From: Pseudonocardia parietis
GTDB taxonomy: Bacteria; Actinomycetota; Actinomycetes; Mycobacteriales; Pseudonocardiaceae
NCBI RefSeq assembly: GCF_017876315.1
Contig: NZ_JAGINU010000001.1
Coordinates: 744,001 to 808,000, forward strand
DNA: 64,000 nt
Direction: 5' to 3'
How positions within the stretch are numbered: position 1 is the stretch's first letter; each line of letters opens with the position of its first letter. The notes under the pieces were generated by a model that saw nothing but the letters and a program-made list of their open reading frames with translations, did no database searches and was not told where the DNA came from. The position numbers and the translations under genes are program-made. Shown piece after piece: positions 26,250 through 35,468 of the stretch.

Positions 26250-26722
26250 TCCGTCTCTCCGCGCAGCCGCACCAGCATCGGCATCCGCCCGTCCTGCACC
26301 GTCTCGTCGTCCTGGTTGACCAGTACGAACCGGCGACCGACGACGGCACGGTCACCCGTGCTCGTCAGCCGCAGTTCGGTGATCTCCAGCCGGCAGTGCA
26401 GGGTGTCGCCGACGAAGATGGGCCGCGGGAACTGCCATTCCTGAAGGCCCAGCATCGCGATGGCCGACGTCGCGAACCACCCGGCACGGTCCATCAGCCC
26501 GGTGAGCAGGGCGATACCGAACACCCCGTGCACCACGCGGCGACCGAAGTGGCTCGCCCGCGAGAACTCCTCGTCGGAGTGGATGGGGTTCCAGTCCCCT
26601 GAGAGCATGCAGAAGGTGACGAGATCGGTCTCGGTCACGGTCCGGGCCGGCGACGTGAGCACCATGCCGACCTCGAGGTCCTCGTAGTAGAGGCTGGTGT
26701 CTCGCTCGGTCACGCCGCTCAC
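26246..26722 (-). CDS. MaoC-like (R)-hydratase
   Basis: 158 residues, single hot-dog fold. [32 protein letters not shown] carries the Asp/His hydratase motif. It should hydrate an enoyl-CoA to an (R)-3-hydroxyacyl-CoA. GTG 26722 overlaps the alcohol dehydrogenase stop as GTGA, and its own stop overlaps the SDR start, so the chain is coupled. Confidence 0.88.
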   Translation of the reverse strand: MSGVTERDTSLYYEDLEVGMVLTSPARTVTETDLVTFCMLSGDWNPIHSDEEFSRASHFGRRVVHGVFGIALLTGLMDRAGWFATSAIAMLGLQEWQFPRPIFVGDTLHCRLEITELRLTSTGDRAVVGRRFVLVNQDDETVQDGRMPMLVRLRGETE

Positions 26723-27777
26723 CCGCCCCGTACCTCGAGCACGATCCGGCCGACGTTCTCACCGGACTCCATCCGTTCGTGCACCGTCCGCGCCTGGTCG
26801 AGCGGCACGATCTCGGTGACGTCGGCGGCCAGCTCGCCACGCGCGAGCCCTGCCAGCAGCGTGCGCATCTCGTGGGTCGAGCACGATTTGGTCCCGAGCA
26901 GGCTGATCTCCTTGAGGATCAGATATGCGGGCGGGATCGACACCTCCTTGCCCTCGACGTTGCCCAGCACGACGACCCGGCCACCCGGGCGGACGGCGTG
27001 CAGGGACTCCCGCAACGTCGGTGCTCCGACGATGTCGAGCACCAGGTCGGCCTGCCGGCCGAGGCGGCGACGTAGTTCCTTGGCGAACCGGCGGTCGGCG
27101 TCGATGATCACCTCGTCGGCGCCCAGCTCGGTGGCCCGCGCGGCCCCGCGCTCGCTGGAGACCACGCCGACCACGGTGGCCTCCGCGGCCTTGGCGATGG
27201 AGATCGCGTGCAGACCCACGCCGCCGCTCGCGCCCGTGATCGCCACGGTCTCGCCAGCCTGCAGTGCACCGCGCCCGAGCAGTGCGTGCTGGGCAGTCCC
27301 GAGCGTGCAGGTCGCGATGGCGGCCTGGGCCAGACCGACCTGGTCCGGTAGCGCGATGACCGTCCGGGTCTCCACCAGGACGTACTCGGCGTAGCCGCCG
27401 TCGCGGTCCTCACCGAGGAACTGCGCGGTCTGCGCGGAACACAGTGCCTCGGCTCCCGATCGGCACTGCGGGCACGCGCCGCAGCCGGTGTAGATCATGG
27501 TCATCACCCGGTCGCCGACGGCGAGCCCCTCGGCGGTCGACCCGGTCGCCGCGACCCGGCCGCTGACCTGGTGGCCCAGGGTGAGCGGGCGCAGCGCGCG
27601 TGGGAACGCGCCCTGGCGGGTGAGCAGGTCGTGGCGGCACACCCCGCAGTAGGCGACCTCGATGACGACCTGCCCCGGCCTCGGTTCCGGCACCGGAACC
27701 CGCTGCGGGCGCAGCACATCCGGGCCGCCGAACTCCTCCAGCCGGATCGCATGCATCTCACTGGCCATTCCGGTCAC
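26719..27777 (-). CDS. Zinc-dependent medium-chain alcohol dehydrogenase
   Basis: 352 residues. GVCRHDLLTR and LGHQVSGRV contribute catalytic zinc ligands. GCGACPQCRSGAEALC holds the four structural-zinc cysteines. GASGGVGLHAISIAKA is the NAD(P) motif. Substrate unknown; a branched or aromatic alcohol/aldehyde or an enoyl ester are possible. The catalytic-site glutamate after GHQ is glutamine, as in some quinone-oxidoreductase-like members. Coupled to the CoA ligase upstream and MaoC downstream. Confidence 0.88.
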   Translation of the reverse strand: MTGMASEMHAIRLEEFGGPDVLRPQRVPVPEPRPGQVVIEVAYCGVCRHDLLTRQGAFPRALRPLTLGHQVSGRVAATGSTAEGLAVGDRVMTMIYTGCGACPQCRSGAEALCSAQTAQFLGEDRDGGYAEYVLVETRTVIALPDQVGLAQAAIATCTLGTAQHALLGRGALQAGETVAITGASGGVGLHAISIAKAAEATVVGVVSSERGAARATELGADEVIIDADRRFAKELRRRLGRQADLVLDIVGAPTLRESLHAVRPGGRVVVLGNVEGKEVSIPPAYLILKEISLLGTKSCSTHEMRTLLAGLARGELAADVTEIVPLDQARTVHERMESGENVGRIVLEVRGG

Positions 27778-29396
27778 CGAGCTCCTTCTCCTGAACCGCG
27801 TGGGGACGACGTGGCGAGCGCCTCGGTGGCGAGGGCACGCAACGTGGTGCGCTGGATCTTGTCGCCGTTGGTGCCGGGAACGATGGGGAACTCCTCGAGC
27901 ACGAGGACCCGTCGCGGCACCTTGAAGTGGGCCAGGGATGACCGGCAGCGCTCGATGACAGCGCGCTCGTCGACCGTGCCCGCGGCGAGGACGAACGCGA
28001 CCGGTACGGCGCCGCTCTCGGTGTCCACCCCGACCAGTTGGGCCGCGGTGATACCCGGTAGCTCCTCGAGAAAGGCCTCGATCTCGCGGGGACTGACGAG
28101 GAAGCCGCCCAGGCGCAGGGCGTCGCCGCGGCGGGACAGGTACACCAGGTCGCGCCCGGCACCTTCCAGCCCGAGGTCACCGGTACGGAAGTAACCGTCC
28201 GGCCCGAGGTCCTCGATGCCCGGCCGGTTCAGGTAGCCGATCGTGACGTTGGAGCCCTGGATCTCGATCTCGCCGTCCGAACCGGCTTCGGCGAGCCTGC
28301 CGGTCTCGGGGTCACGGATGCGGAACCGGATGTTCTCCGACACCGGGACGCCGCCACCGCGCGCGCGTCGTTCGGTGTCCGCGTCCGCGACCGGATAGCA
28401 CATGAGGGCGAACACCTCGCTCGACCCGTAGGTCTGGAAGAACTTCTTGCCCGCCGCGTCCCCGGCCCGGACCAGCTCGACTGGATCGGTGGCGGTGAAG
28501 TTGCCGAACCCGGCCTCCCGCCACGACGGCATGCTCTCCAGCGCAGCGGCCGCCGCGATCCTGCGCAACATCTCGTCCGCGAGGTTGGTGTGGGTCACGG
28601 CGTGTCGGCGGATGAGGTCGACGGCGCCCTCGGCGGTGAAGACGTCCTGGATCACGACGGGGCGACCCGCAGCCAGGCCGGCCATGAGGGTGTTGAACCC
28701 GAACACCCCGCAGAACGGGAGGGCGCCCAGCACCACCGTGTCCGGCGCGGAGTAGCCGAAGGCGCGTGCGACGGCTTGGGAGTGCAGGATCATCCCGCGT
28801 TGGCTGTGCAGGACGAGCTTCGGTGCCGACGTACTCCCGGAGGAGCTGAAGGCGAACCCCGGCGCGTCGGGATCCACCTGCACTTCGCCCGCTGCCGCGG
28901 GGTCATGATCGGCGAGTGTGCTCCATCCGACGACTCGCGCCCGCAAAGCTGGGGGGATCGACTCGGGAGCGATATCGCCCACGGCCACGATATGTTCCAG
29001 CGTGTTCGGCAGCTCGTCGGCGACTTCGGCCAGCATGCCAAGGAAGTCGATGCCATGGAAGCCCGGCCAGGTGATCAGGACGCGGGCACCGGACTCGTTC
29101 AGCGCTTGCGTCACCTCGACAGCTCGGTATCGGGTGTTGACGCCGAGGACCACGGCGCCCCGGCGGCAACCGGCGAAGGCGGCCTCCACCCAGGCGGCCG
29201 AGTTGGGCAGCCATACAGCCAGTACGTCGCCCCGTCCGAGCCCCAAGCCGGCGAGCCCGGCGCTCAGGCCGGCCGAACGGTCGGTGAGCTGCCCGAAGGT
29301 CACGGCCTGGTCGCCCTCGTAGAGAGCTACCTCTCGGCCCTGCTGAGCGGTCAGCTGTTCGAGCAGCGCCGGCAACGTGACCCCGTGATCAGACAT
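27774..29396 (-). CDS. AMP-forming acyl-CoA synthetase/ligase
   Basis: 540 residues. The P-loop-like A3 motif reads SSSGSTSAPK instead of the usual TSGTTGxPK. QTYGSSEVF and YFRTGDLGLEG...YLSRRGDALRLGG are A5, A7 and A8; the A10 lysine is near GTNGDKIQRTTLR. It activates a carboxylic acid with ATP and CoA, presumably the first step of this operon. ATG 29396 is chosen: the longer frame to 29540 crosses the divergent promoter. First gene of the five-gene minus operon. Confidence 0.88.
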   Translation of the reverse strand: MSDHGVTLPALLEQLTAQQGREVALYEGDQAVTFGQLTDRSAGLSAGLAGLGLGRGDVLAVWLPNSAAWVEAAFAGCRRGAVVLGVNTRYRAVEVTQALNESGARVLITWPGFHGIDFLGMLAEVADELPNTLEHIVAVGDIAPESIPPALRARVVGWSTLADHDPAAAGEVQVDPDAPGFAFSSSGSTSAPKLVLHSQRGMILHSQAVARAFGYSAPDTVVLGALPFCGVFGFNTLMAGLAAGRPVVIQDVFTAEGAVDLIRRHAVTHTNLADEMLRRIAAAAALESMPSWREAGFGNFTATDPVELVRAGDAAGKKFFQTYGSSEVFALMCYPVADADTERRARGGGVPVSENIRFRIRDPETGRLAEAGSDGEIEIQGSNVTIGYLNRPGIEDLGPDGYFRTGDLGLEGAGRDLVYLSRRGDALRLGGFLVSPREIEAFLEELPGITAAQLVGVDTESGAVPVAFVLAAGTVDERAVIERCRSSLAHFKVPRRVLVLEEFPIVPGTNGDKIQRTTLRALATEALATSSPRGSGEGAR

Positions 29397-29467
29397 ACAT
29401 AGCCTCCAGCCGCGTGTGTGGGCCGGCCGGTCCTGGGAGATGCCCCTTGAACTTGCAACGGTCCTGG

Positions 29468-29511
29468 ACCACACTGCGCATGTTGAGTGTGGTTCACAGA
29501 ATATTTTCTGT
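29468..29511. promoter_or_regulatory. Two palindromes in the CoA-ligase/GntR divergent region
   Basis: ACCACACT and AGTGTGGT (29468-29475, 29486-29493) form an 8-bp inverted repeat with a 10-bp gap. ACAGAA-TATT-TTCTGT (29496-29511) is an AT-rich palindrome, 28 bp before the GntR start. Both are candidate operators of the adjacent GntR protein; which one is bound is not known. Confidence 0.6.
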
Positions 29512-29539
29512 AAAGAGCAGACGGTGAAGGAGGGACGCA

Positions 29540-30208
29540 ATGGCTCAGTCCCGCGGCGGGCGCAACCGCCTCAGTGACATGGCGGCCCGCTTCGTACGCG
29601 AGGCGATCATCGCCGGTCGCCTCCGAGAAGGCGAGTACCTGCGTCCAGAGCAGCTGGCCGACGAGCTTGAGATCAGCGTGACTCCGGCCCGCGAGGCGCT
29701 CTTGGCGATCGAGGGTGAGGGCTTCGTCGAGATGGTCCCGCGGCGTGGCTTCGTAGTCGCGCCCCTTGATCCGGACGACATCCTCGACATCTTCACCTCG
29801 CAGGCGTTGATCTGTGGCGAGTTGGCAAGCCGTGCCGCGCTCCGAATGAGCGACAGCGAGATTGCCGAGCTGGAGCAGCTGCAGGACACGATCGTCGCCG
29901 CCGCCGGAGCCGGCGACTACGAGACCGTCCGGACGGCAAACCATCAGTTCCACCGCGCCATCAACCTCGCCGCCAACGCCCGGAAGATGCTCTGGCTTCT
30001 GGCGATCACTCTGAAGTACACGCCGTCCTCGACCTACTCCCAGACGACCGGCTGGCCGGAAGCAGCGTGCACCGACCACAGAGACATCCTCAACGCTCTG
30101 CAGAACAGGGACGCCGACGCAGCACGCACCTCGATGTCGGCGCACATGAAACACCTCGGTGTGCTTCTGGCGCAGCACATCGGTTCCCTGTCGCCCTCCG
30201 CCCACTGA
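29540..30208 (+). CDS. GntR-family regulator, FCD subfamily
   Basis: 222 residues. A winged HTH (RFVREAIIAGRLREGEYLRPEQLADELEISVTPAREALLAIEGEGFVEMVPRRGFVV) precedes an all-helical FCD domain with metal/ligand histidines (ANHQFHRAIN, TDHRDILNAL). It is divergent from the CoA-ligase operon and is likely its repressor, with an acid or acyl-CoA intermediate as inducer. The start has GAAGGAGG 9 bases upstream. Confidence 0.9.
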   Translation: MAQSRGGRNRLSDMAARFVREAIIAGRLREGEYLRPEQLADELEISVTPAREALLAIEGEGFVEMVPRRGFVVAPLDPDDILDIFTSQALICGELASRAALRMSDSEIAELEQLQDTIVAAAGAGDYETVRTANHQFHRAINLAANARKMLWLLAITLKYTPSSTYSQTTGWPEAACTDHRDILNALQNRDADAARTSMSAHMKHLGVLLAQHIGSLSPSAH

Positions 30209-30359
30209 GTCACGGCGCTTCCTCCTCTGCCTGACCTGGACACCCCGCGGCCGCGTTCTGCCATTAACCGTGGCCTCATCTCTAGTCGCGACCGTCCGCA
30301 ACCCATTTTCGCCTATTGCGCGATCGTCGAACTGCACGATGATTCAGAGAGGAATCACG

Positions 30360-30455
30360 ATGCCACGACCACAGAAGTTCTATGCTGCCCCGGGGCGGGG
30401 TATCGGTCTCACGCACTCCACGCGCGCTTGGCTCGACGCTAGGGTGGTGCACTGA
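30360..30455 (+). CDS. Possible 31-residue leader or remnant peptide
   Basis: MPRPQKFYAAPGRGIGLTHSTRAWLDARVVH, with AGAGGAA before the ATG. Its stop codon shares one base with the permease start. The coupling argues for translation. No family is known; it may simply aid permease translation. Confidence 0.35.
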   Translation: MPRPQKFYAAPGRGIGLTHSTRAWLDARVVH

Positions 30456-31810
30456 TGCTGCGAAGCCTGAGCGCACCCGCAGCCCGCTGGGTCGAGCGTT
30501 GGATGCCATCGCCCCTCATATTCGCTGTCGCTTTGACAGTCGTCGTTGTGCTCATGGCATTGTTCATGACCCCCGCAGCCCCCGCCGACGTACTGTCAGG
30601 CTGGGGTGAGGGACTTTCAGGATTGCTGGCGTTCACGACCCAGATGTGTCTGATCCTGCTTTTCGGGCACGCATTGGCCAACACCGACCCGGTGCGTAAG
30701 GCGCTCATCACGATGGCGCGGGTCCCGCGCACCGCGTTCCAGGCTTACGCGTGGGTCACACTGGTTTCGTGCATCTCCGGGATGCTGACCTGGGGCCTTG
30801 CCCTGGTCGTCGGCGGGCTGCTCTCGCGCGAGGTGGCGCTGCAGATGCGCGACCGCGGCGTGAAGGTGCACTTCCCGCTGCTCGTCGCCGCCGCGTACAC
30901 CTCGATGAGCGTCTGGGCGATGGGCTACTCGAGTTCATCGCCACTTGCCGCCGCGACCCCGGACTCGTTCATCGTCGAGACGCTCGGATCGACGATTCCC
31001 ATCCAGGACACGCTCGGGACACCGTGGAATCTGGTCGGCATCATTGTCGTGATTCCGCTGCTCACGCTGGCCATGCCCACGCTGCGCCCGAAAAACAACA
31101 CCGCGGTTGTGCAACTGCCGCCAGACCTGACCGCCGGGTCCATCGACAAAACCATCCAGCACGTCGACGCGGAGGACACGTCACCGGCCGCCCGGATCGA
31201 CAGCTCCCGGATCGTCCCGCTGATTCTCGGACTCGGGGTGGTTGCGTATCTGGGATGGCATTTTGCGACCAGCGGGTTCGACTTGACGTTGGACATCGTC
31301 AACTGGACGTTTCTTGCAGCACTGCTTCTCTTGTCCCGGTCAGCCTTCGAACTTGGCCAGCTGGTCAAGAACGCCGCCGCCACGGTCGGCGACATCTTGA
31401 TCCAGTTCCCGTTGTATGCCGGGATCATGGGGGTCATGACCTCGACTGGTCTCGGAAACATGATCAGCACATTCTTCGTCGAGCACTCCACCGCCGCGAC
31501 GCTGGGCATCTTCACCTTCGTGTCGGCTGCGCTGCTCAACATCGCGATCCCCAGTGCCGGCGGGCAGTTCGCCATCCAGGGGCCGGTCATGCTCGACGCG
31601 GCCGTCGAGCTCGGCGCGGACCCGGCGGTGATCACGATGGCGATCGCCTACGGCGACAGCCTCACGAACATGGTCCAGCCTCTGTTCATGCTGCCGCTGC
31701 TGGCGATCGCGAACTGCAGGCTTCGCGACGTCGTGGGCTACACACTCGCATCGATGCTGGTCTCCGGGCCTGTCCTTCTCGGAGTCATCGTGGTCGCCGG
31801 GTTTGTGTGA
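30455..31810 (+). CDS. AtoE-family short-chain fatty acid permease
   Basis: 451 residues with about 11 membrane helices. RWMPSPLIFAVALTVVV, GWGEGLSGLLAFTTQM and AVELGADPAVITMAIAYGDSLTNMVQPLFMLPLL follow the AtoE/short-chain fatty acid transporter family (DcuC-like fold). Members take up acetoacetate or butyrate. In this element it more likely imports the acid that the CoA ligase activates. It is downstream of the GntR gene and convergent with the hydratase pseudogene. Confidence 0.88.
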   Translation: MLRSLSAPAARWVERWMPSPLIFAVALTVVVVLMALFMTPAAPADVLSGWGEGLSGLLAFTTQMCLILLFGHALANTDPVRKALITMARVPRTAFQAYAWVTLVSCISGMLTWGLALVVGGLLSREVALQMRDRGVKVHFPLLVAAAYTSMSVWAMGYSSSSPLAAATPDSFIVETLGSTIPIQDTLGTPWNLVGIIVVIPLLTLAMPTLRPKNNTAVVQLPPDLTAGSIDKTIQHVDAEDTSPAARIDSSRIVPLILGLGVVAYLGWHFATSGFDLTLDIVNWTFLAALLLLSRSAFELGQLVKNAAATVGDILIQFPLYAGIMGVMTSTGLGNMISTFFVEHSTAATLGIFTFVSAALLNIAIPSAGGQFAIQGPVMLDAAVELGADPAVITMAIAYGDSLTNMVQPLFMLPLLAIANCRLRDVVGYTLASMLVSGPVLLGVIVVAGFV

Positions 31811-31844
31811 CAGCTCGAGTCGGCGTCGACAGGTGCCGTGCAGG

Positions 31845-32616
31845 TTAGCGACAGCGCAGCTCGATCGTTCCGAGGCGGTCGATCGTGACGGTCACGGTGT
31901 CGCCGGGGGCAACCGGTACTGCGGCGGTCAGTCCGCCGGAAAGGACGATCTCACCCGCCCGGAGTCCTTCTCCTTCGGGAGCAAGAGTCCGGGCGAGCCA
32001 GGCCACCGCGGCGGCGGGGTCCCCGAGCGAGGCGGCTCCGGCCGCGGTCGCCGCGATGGCCCCGTTTTTCTCCAGCACGACCCCGACCAAGCGCAGGTCG
32101 ATCCCGGAAGGAGCCACAGGGCTGCCGAGGACGTAGCGCGATACCGAGGTGTTGTCCGCGACGACGTCGGCGGTGGCGAAATGGTAGTTGAGGTAACGGG
32201 AGTCAAGGACCTCGATCCCCACCGCGACAGCCGAGGTAGCCGCGAGCACCTCGGCGGTCGTGACATGTGGCCCGGCGAGGTCGCGACCGAGGATGAACAC
32301 GATCTCGGGTTCGCAGCGAGGCTGGATCTGGGTCCGTGTGTCCAGTTGTTCACCGACCTCGAGCGCGCCAGCGGCGGGCAGGAAGCCATAGATCGGCTCG
32401 CCGACGTCGACCTGCGCTTGTTTCGCCGGGGGAAGTCAGGCCCAGTTTCCAGCCGGCCAGCGCGCCGGCGGTGCTGCGGAGCTCGCGTTGGACCCGGTAG
32501 GCGGTGGCCAGCTCCAGTTCGGGGAACTGGTCGGTCAGCTTGCCGATGGCGGTGCGCTCCGCGGCTGCCGTGGCCAACCGGGCCGCGAGCTCGGGCACCG
32601 AGAGCTGGTTCTGCAT
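31845..32616 (-). pseudogene. 2-keto-4-pentenoate hydratase (MhpD type), frameshifted
   Basis: The N-terminal 58 or so residues (MQNQLSVPELAARL...AGWKLGLTSP) and the C-terminal 200 (KQAQVDVGEPIYGFLPAAG...EPEIVFILGRDLAGPHVT...GDTVTVTIDRLGTIELR) are in different frames. The switch is at a run of five G at 32428-32432. Removing one G joins them into a normal ~256-residue hydratase that adds water to 2-hydroxypenta-2,4-dienoate after meta-cleavage. The indel in a homopolymer could be a true mutation, slippage or a read error. Confidence 0.8.
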
Positions 32617-32654
32617 GCCTTCCCCTCACAGCGAGGCGCTTCGGCCGGTCGTCG

Positions 32655-32691
32655 GGCACCCCCGGGAAAGCTCGGACGGCCCCGGGGTGCC
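32655..32691. other. Inverted repeat between hydrolase and hydratase genes
   Basis: GGCACCCC (32655-32662) pairs with GGGGTGCC (32684-32691) across 21 bases. It could stabilise or attenuate the minus-strand transcript between the hydrolase and the hydratase. No U-run follows. Confidence 0.45.
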
Positions 32692-32707
32692 ACGACACCG
32701 GAAGGAG

Positions 32708-33550
32708 TCAGGCGGGCAGGAAGTTGCCCAGCAGCTGGACGAACTCGTCGCGCTTCTCGATCTGGGTCCAGTGGCCGCACTGCCCGAACACGTGCAGCTG
32801 GGACCGGGCGATGAGCTCGTGCAGTCGCAGCGAGGCGGACAGGGGGATGACCTTGTCGTCGCGGCCGTGCACGATCAGGGTGTCGTGGGGCAGTGAGCTC
32901 AGCGCGTCGTCGTCGAGGGCGAGGGCGTCGACACCGTTCTGTCGCGGCGTCGGGAACATCGCGGAGTAGGACTCGTGCACGCCGTCCCGGACCGAGGCTT
33001 CGTAGCGCAGTTGCGCCAGGTCCGGCCCGAGCAGCGACTGGTCGTAGGCGAACAGTTCGAGCAAGTGCTGCATGTTCTCCACCGACGGCTCGTAGCCCCA
33101 CACCGCGTCGAGGCCGGGGGTGATCTCGAACCGGGTGCCGACGCTGCCCATCAGAGCCAGCCGGTCGACGCGCTCGGGGAACTGATCGGCGAGCCAGAGC
33201 GCCAGTGCTCCTCCGAAGCTGTTGCCCACGATGGAGACCTTCTCCAGTTCGAGTGCGTCGAGCAGCCCGGCCAGGTGGTCCACCCAGGCCTGCCGGCTGA
33301 AGGTGTAGCCCTCGGGGTGCTCGGTGTAGCCGAACCCGACGATGTCCGGGGCGATCACCCGCCGGGTCTCCGCCAGCTCCGGCAGCACGCCGCGCCAGTT
33401 CGCCCACGCCGAGACGCCGGGGCCGGATCCGTGGATCAGCAGGACCGGCGCCCCGCTCCCGCGGTCGTGGTAGTTCGTCCTGATCCCGGCCGCCCGGACG
33501 GAGTTGCCGATCTCGGGGTTCGCAGCAGCGGTCGCGGTCTGGGTCATCAC
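32708..33550 (-). CDS. Meta-cleavage product C-C hydrolase (alpha/beta hydrolase)
   Basis: 280 residues. HGSGPGVSAWANW (40-52) is the oxyanion-hole motif of the MhpC/BphD/DmpD family. The triad is S111 (GNSFGG), D231 (GRDD) and H260 (CGHWTQ). It should split the ring-fission product of the neighbouring catechol 2,3-dioxygenase into 2-hydroxypentadienoate and an acid. It is divergent from the monooxygenase gene; a hydratase (frameshifted) lies downstream, as in mhp and dmp clusters. Confidence 0.9.
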   Translation of the reverse strand: MMTQTATAAANPEIGNSVRAAGIRTNYHDRGSGAPVLLIHGSGPGVSAWANWRGVLPELAETRRVIAPDIVGFGYTEHPEGYTFSRQAWVDHLAGLLDALELEKVSIVGNSFGGALALWLADQFPERVDRLALMGSVGTRFEITPGLDAVWGYEPSVENMQHLLELFAYDQSLLGPDLAQLRYEASVRDGVHESYSAMFPTPRQNGVDALALDDDALSSLPHDTLIVHGRDDKVIPLSASLRLHELIARSQLHVFGQCGHWTQIEKRDEFVQLLGNFLPA

Positions 33551-33678
33551 TGACCTCCGATGTCGTGGGGTTCGCGAGCCAACGGCTCGCTGGCGAGGGA
33601 GACCGTAGCAAGAAGATTACACACATTGAAGATGGCCTCAGCAGCTCCTGAGTCTCATTGCCCCAGTTCAGGAAGAGG

Positions 33679-33707
33679 TTGACGTGCCGGGGACCACTCT
33701 CTATCTT
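33679..33707 (+). promoter_or_regulatory. Predicted sigma-70-type promoter for the monooxygenase operon
   Basis: TTGACG at 33679-33684 and TATCTT at 33702-33707 are separated by 17 bp, about 95 bp before the monooxygenase ATG. It is the best match in the 252-bp divergent region, which holds no other gene. Confidence 0.55.
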
Positions 33708-33802
33708 CATGCACAATTCGAAACCTTCCAGCAGATCCCGAGGCCTCGCCGACCCGTGACCGGGTGTCGAGGGAGGCCGACCTTCATACGGAGGAGACTG
33801 CA

Positions 33803-35374
33803 ATGACGCAGACGATCAGTGAGCCGGCCGCCGGCGACGCCGGCGCGAACGACCGCCGCCCGTTCACCGGGGCGGAGTACCTGGAGAGCCTCAACGACGG
33901 CCGCGAGGTCTGGCTCGACGGTGAGCGGGTGCAGAACGTCGCCGAGCACCCGGCGTTCCGGAACACCGCCCGGATGGTGGCGCGTCTCTACGACGCGATG
34001 CACGACCCGGCGAACAAGGGCACCCTGGCCGTGCCGACCGACACCGGCAACGGCGGGTTCACCCACCCCTACTACAAGGCGCCGTACTCGCCGGCCGAGC
34101 TGCGCGCGGGTGCCGAGGCCACCGCCGAGTGGGCCCGCATGACCTACGGCTGGCTCGGGCGCAGCCCCGACTACAAGGCGTCGTTCCTGTCCACGCTCGG
34201 CTCGCACACCGAGTTCTACGCGCCGTACCAGGACAACGCCCGGCGCTGGTACGCCGAGTGTCAGGAGCGGCTGCTCTACGTCAACCACGCCATCATCAAC
34301 CCGCCGGTCGACCGCGACCTCGGGATGGAGGCCGCCGGTGACGTGTTCATGCGGGTCCTCGAGGAGACCGACGAGGGTCTGATCGTGTCGGGCGCCAAGG
34401 TCGTCGCGACGAACTCGGCCCTCACGCACTACAACTTCGTCGGCAACTACGGCCTGCCCGTGAAGTCCAAGGAGTTCTCGGCCATGTTCATGGTCCCGAT
34501 GAACACCTCGGGCGTGAAGCTGATCTGCCGCCAGTCCTACGAGCTCAACGCAGCCACCAACGGCGACCCGTTCGACTACCCGCTGTCTAGCCGGCTCGAC
34601 GAGAACGACTCGATCCTGGTCTTCGACCGCGTCCTGGTCCCCTGGGGCAACGTGTTCTGCTACGACGTGGACAAGGCCAACAACTTCTTCGCCGGGTCCG
34701 GGTTCGTGTTCCGGGCCATGCTGCACGGCTGCGTGCGTCTGGCGGTGAAGTTCGACTTCCTGGTCGGGCTGCTGACCAAGGCGCTCGAGATGACCGGCAC
34801 GTCCAACTTCCGCGGGGTGCAGACGCGGATCGGCGAGCTGGTCTGCCTGCGCAACCTGTTCTGGACCTGCGTCGACTCCATGGTCGACAACCCGGCCCAG
34901 TGGGCGGACGGCACCTGCGTGCCGAACCCCGACGCCGCTTCGGTCTACCGGTTGATGATGACCCAGGCCTACCCACGCGCGAAGGAGATCTTCGAGCAGG
35001 ACGTCGCCAGCGCGCTGATCTACCTGCCGTCCAGCTCGCGGGACTGGAAGAACCCGGAGCTGCGGCCTTACCTGGACCAGTTCGTGCGCGGTTCGGCCGG
35101 ACGCAGTGCCGAGGACCGGGTCAAGCTGATGAAGCTCGTCTGGGACGCCATCGGCTCGGAGTTCGGCGGGCGACACGAACTCTACGAGCGCAACTACTCG
35201 GGAAACCACGAGAACCTGCGCATCGAGGCCTACATGGGGCAGCAGCAGTCCGGCCAGATCGACGCCTTCAAGGCCATGGTCGACCAGTGCATGTCCGAGT
35301 ACGACCTCGACGGCTGGACGGCGCCCGACCTGATCAACAACGACGACGTCCGGAGGACCTCCACGGGCGGGTGA
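33803..35374 (+). CDS. HpaB-family FADH2-dependent aromatic hydroxylase
   Basis: 523 residues. [24 protein letters not shown] is the HpaB_N start, and [37 protein letters not shown] and [12 protein letters not shown] are family blocks (4-hydroxyphenylacetate 3-monooxygenase, related to PvcC and phenol hydroxylases). It ortho-hydroxylates a phenol to a catechol using FADH2 from a separate reductase, encoded two genes on. ATG 33803 follows GGAGGAG. Substrate not known; gene context (extradiol dioxygenase, hydrolase) fits a phenol with a side chain. Confidence 0.9.
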   Translation: MTQTISEPAAGDAGANDRRPFTGAEYLESLNDGREVWLDGERVQNVAEHPAFRNTARMVARLYDAMHDPANKGTLAVPTDTGNGGFTHPYYKAPYSPAELRAGAEATAEWARMTYGWLGRSPDYKASFLSTLGSHTEFYAPYQDNARRWYAECQERLLYVNHAIINPPVDRDLGMEAAGDVFMRVLEETDEGLIVSGAKVVATNSALTHYNFVGNYGLPVKSKEFSAMFMVPMNTSGVKLICRQSYELNAATNGDPFDYPLSSRLDENDSILVFDRVLVPWGNVFCYDVDKANNFFAGSGFVFRAMLHGCVRLAVKFDFLVGLLTKALEMTGTSNFRGVQTRIGELVCLRNLFWTCVDSMVDNPAQWADGTCVPNPDAASVYRLMMTQAYPRAKEIFEQDVASALIYLPSSSRDWKNPELRPYLDQFVRGSAGRSAEDRVKLMKLVWDAIGSEFGGRHELYERNYSGNHENLRIEAYMGQQQSGQIDAFKAMVDQCMSEYDLDGWTAPDLINNDDVRRTSTGG

Positions 35375-35468
35375 GCCGTGCCCGTTGGGGGAGCCGTGGT
35401 CGGCCAGACTCGGTGCAACAGCAACGGCCCGGCCGGGCCGGGCGACGGAGCAGGAACCGGAGGGCGCT

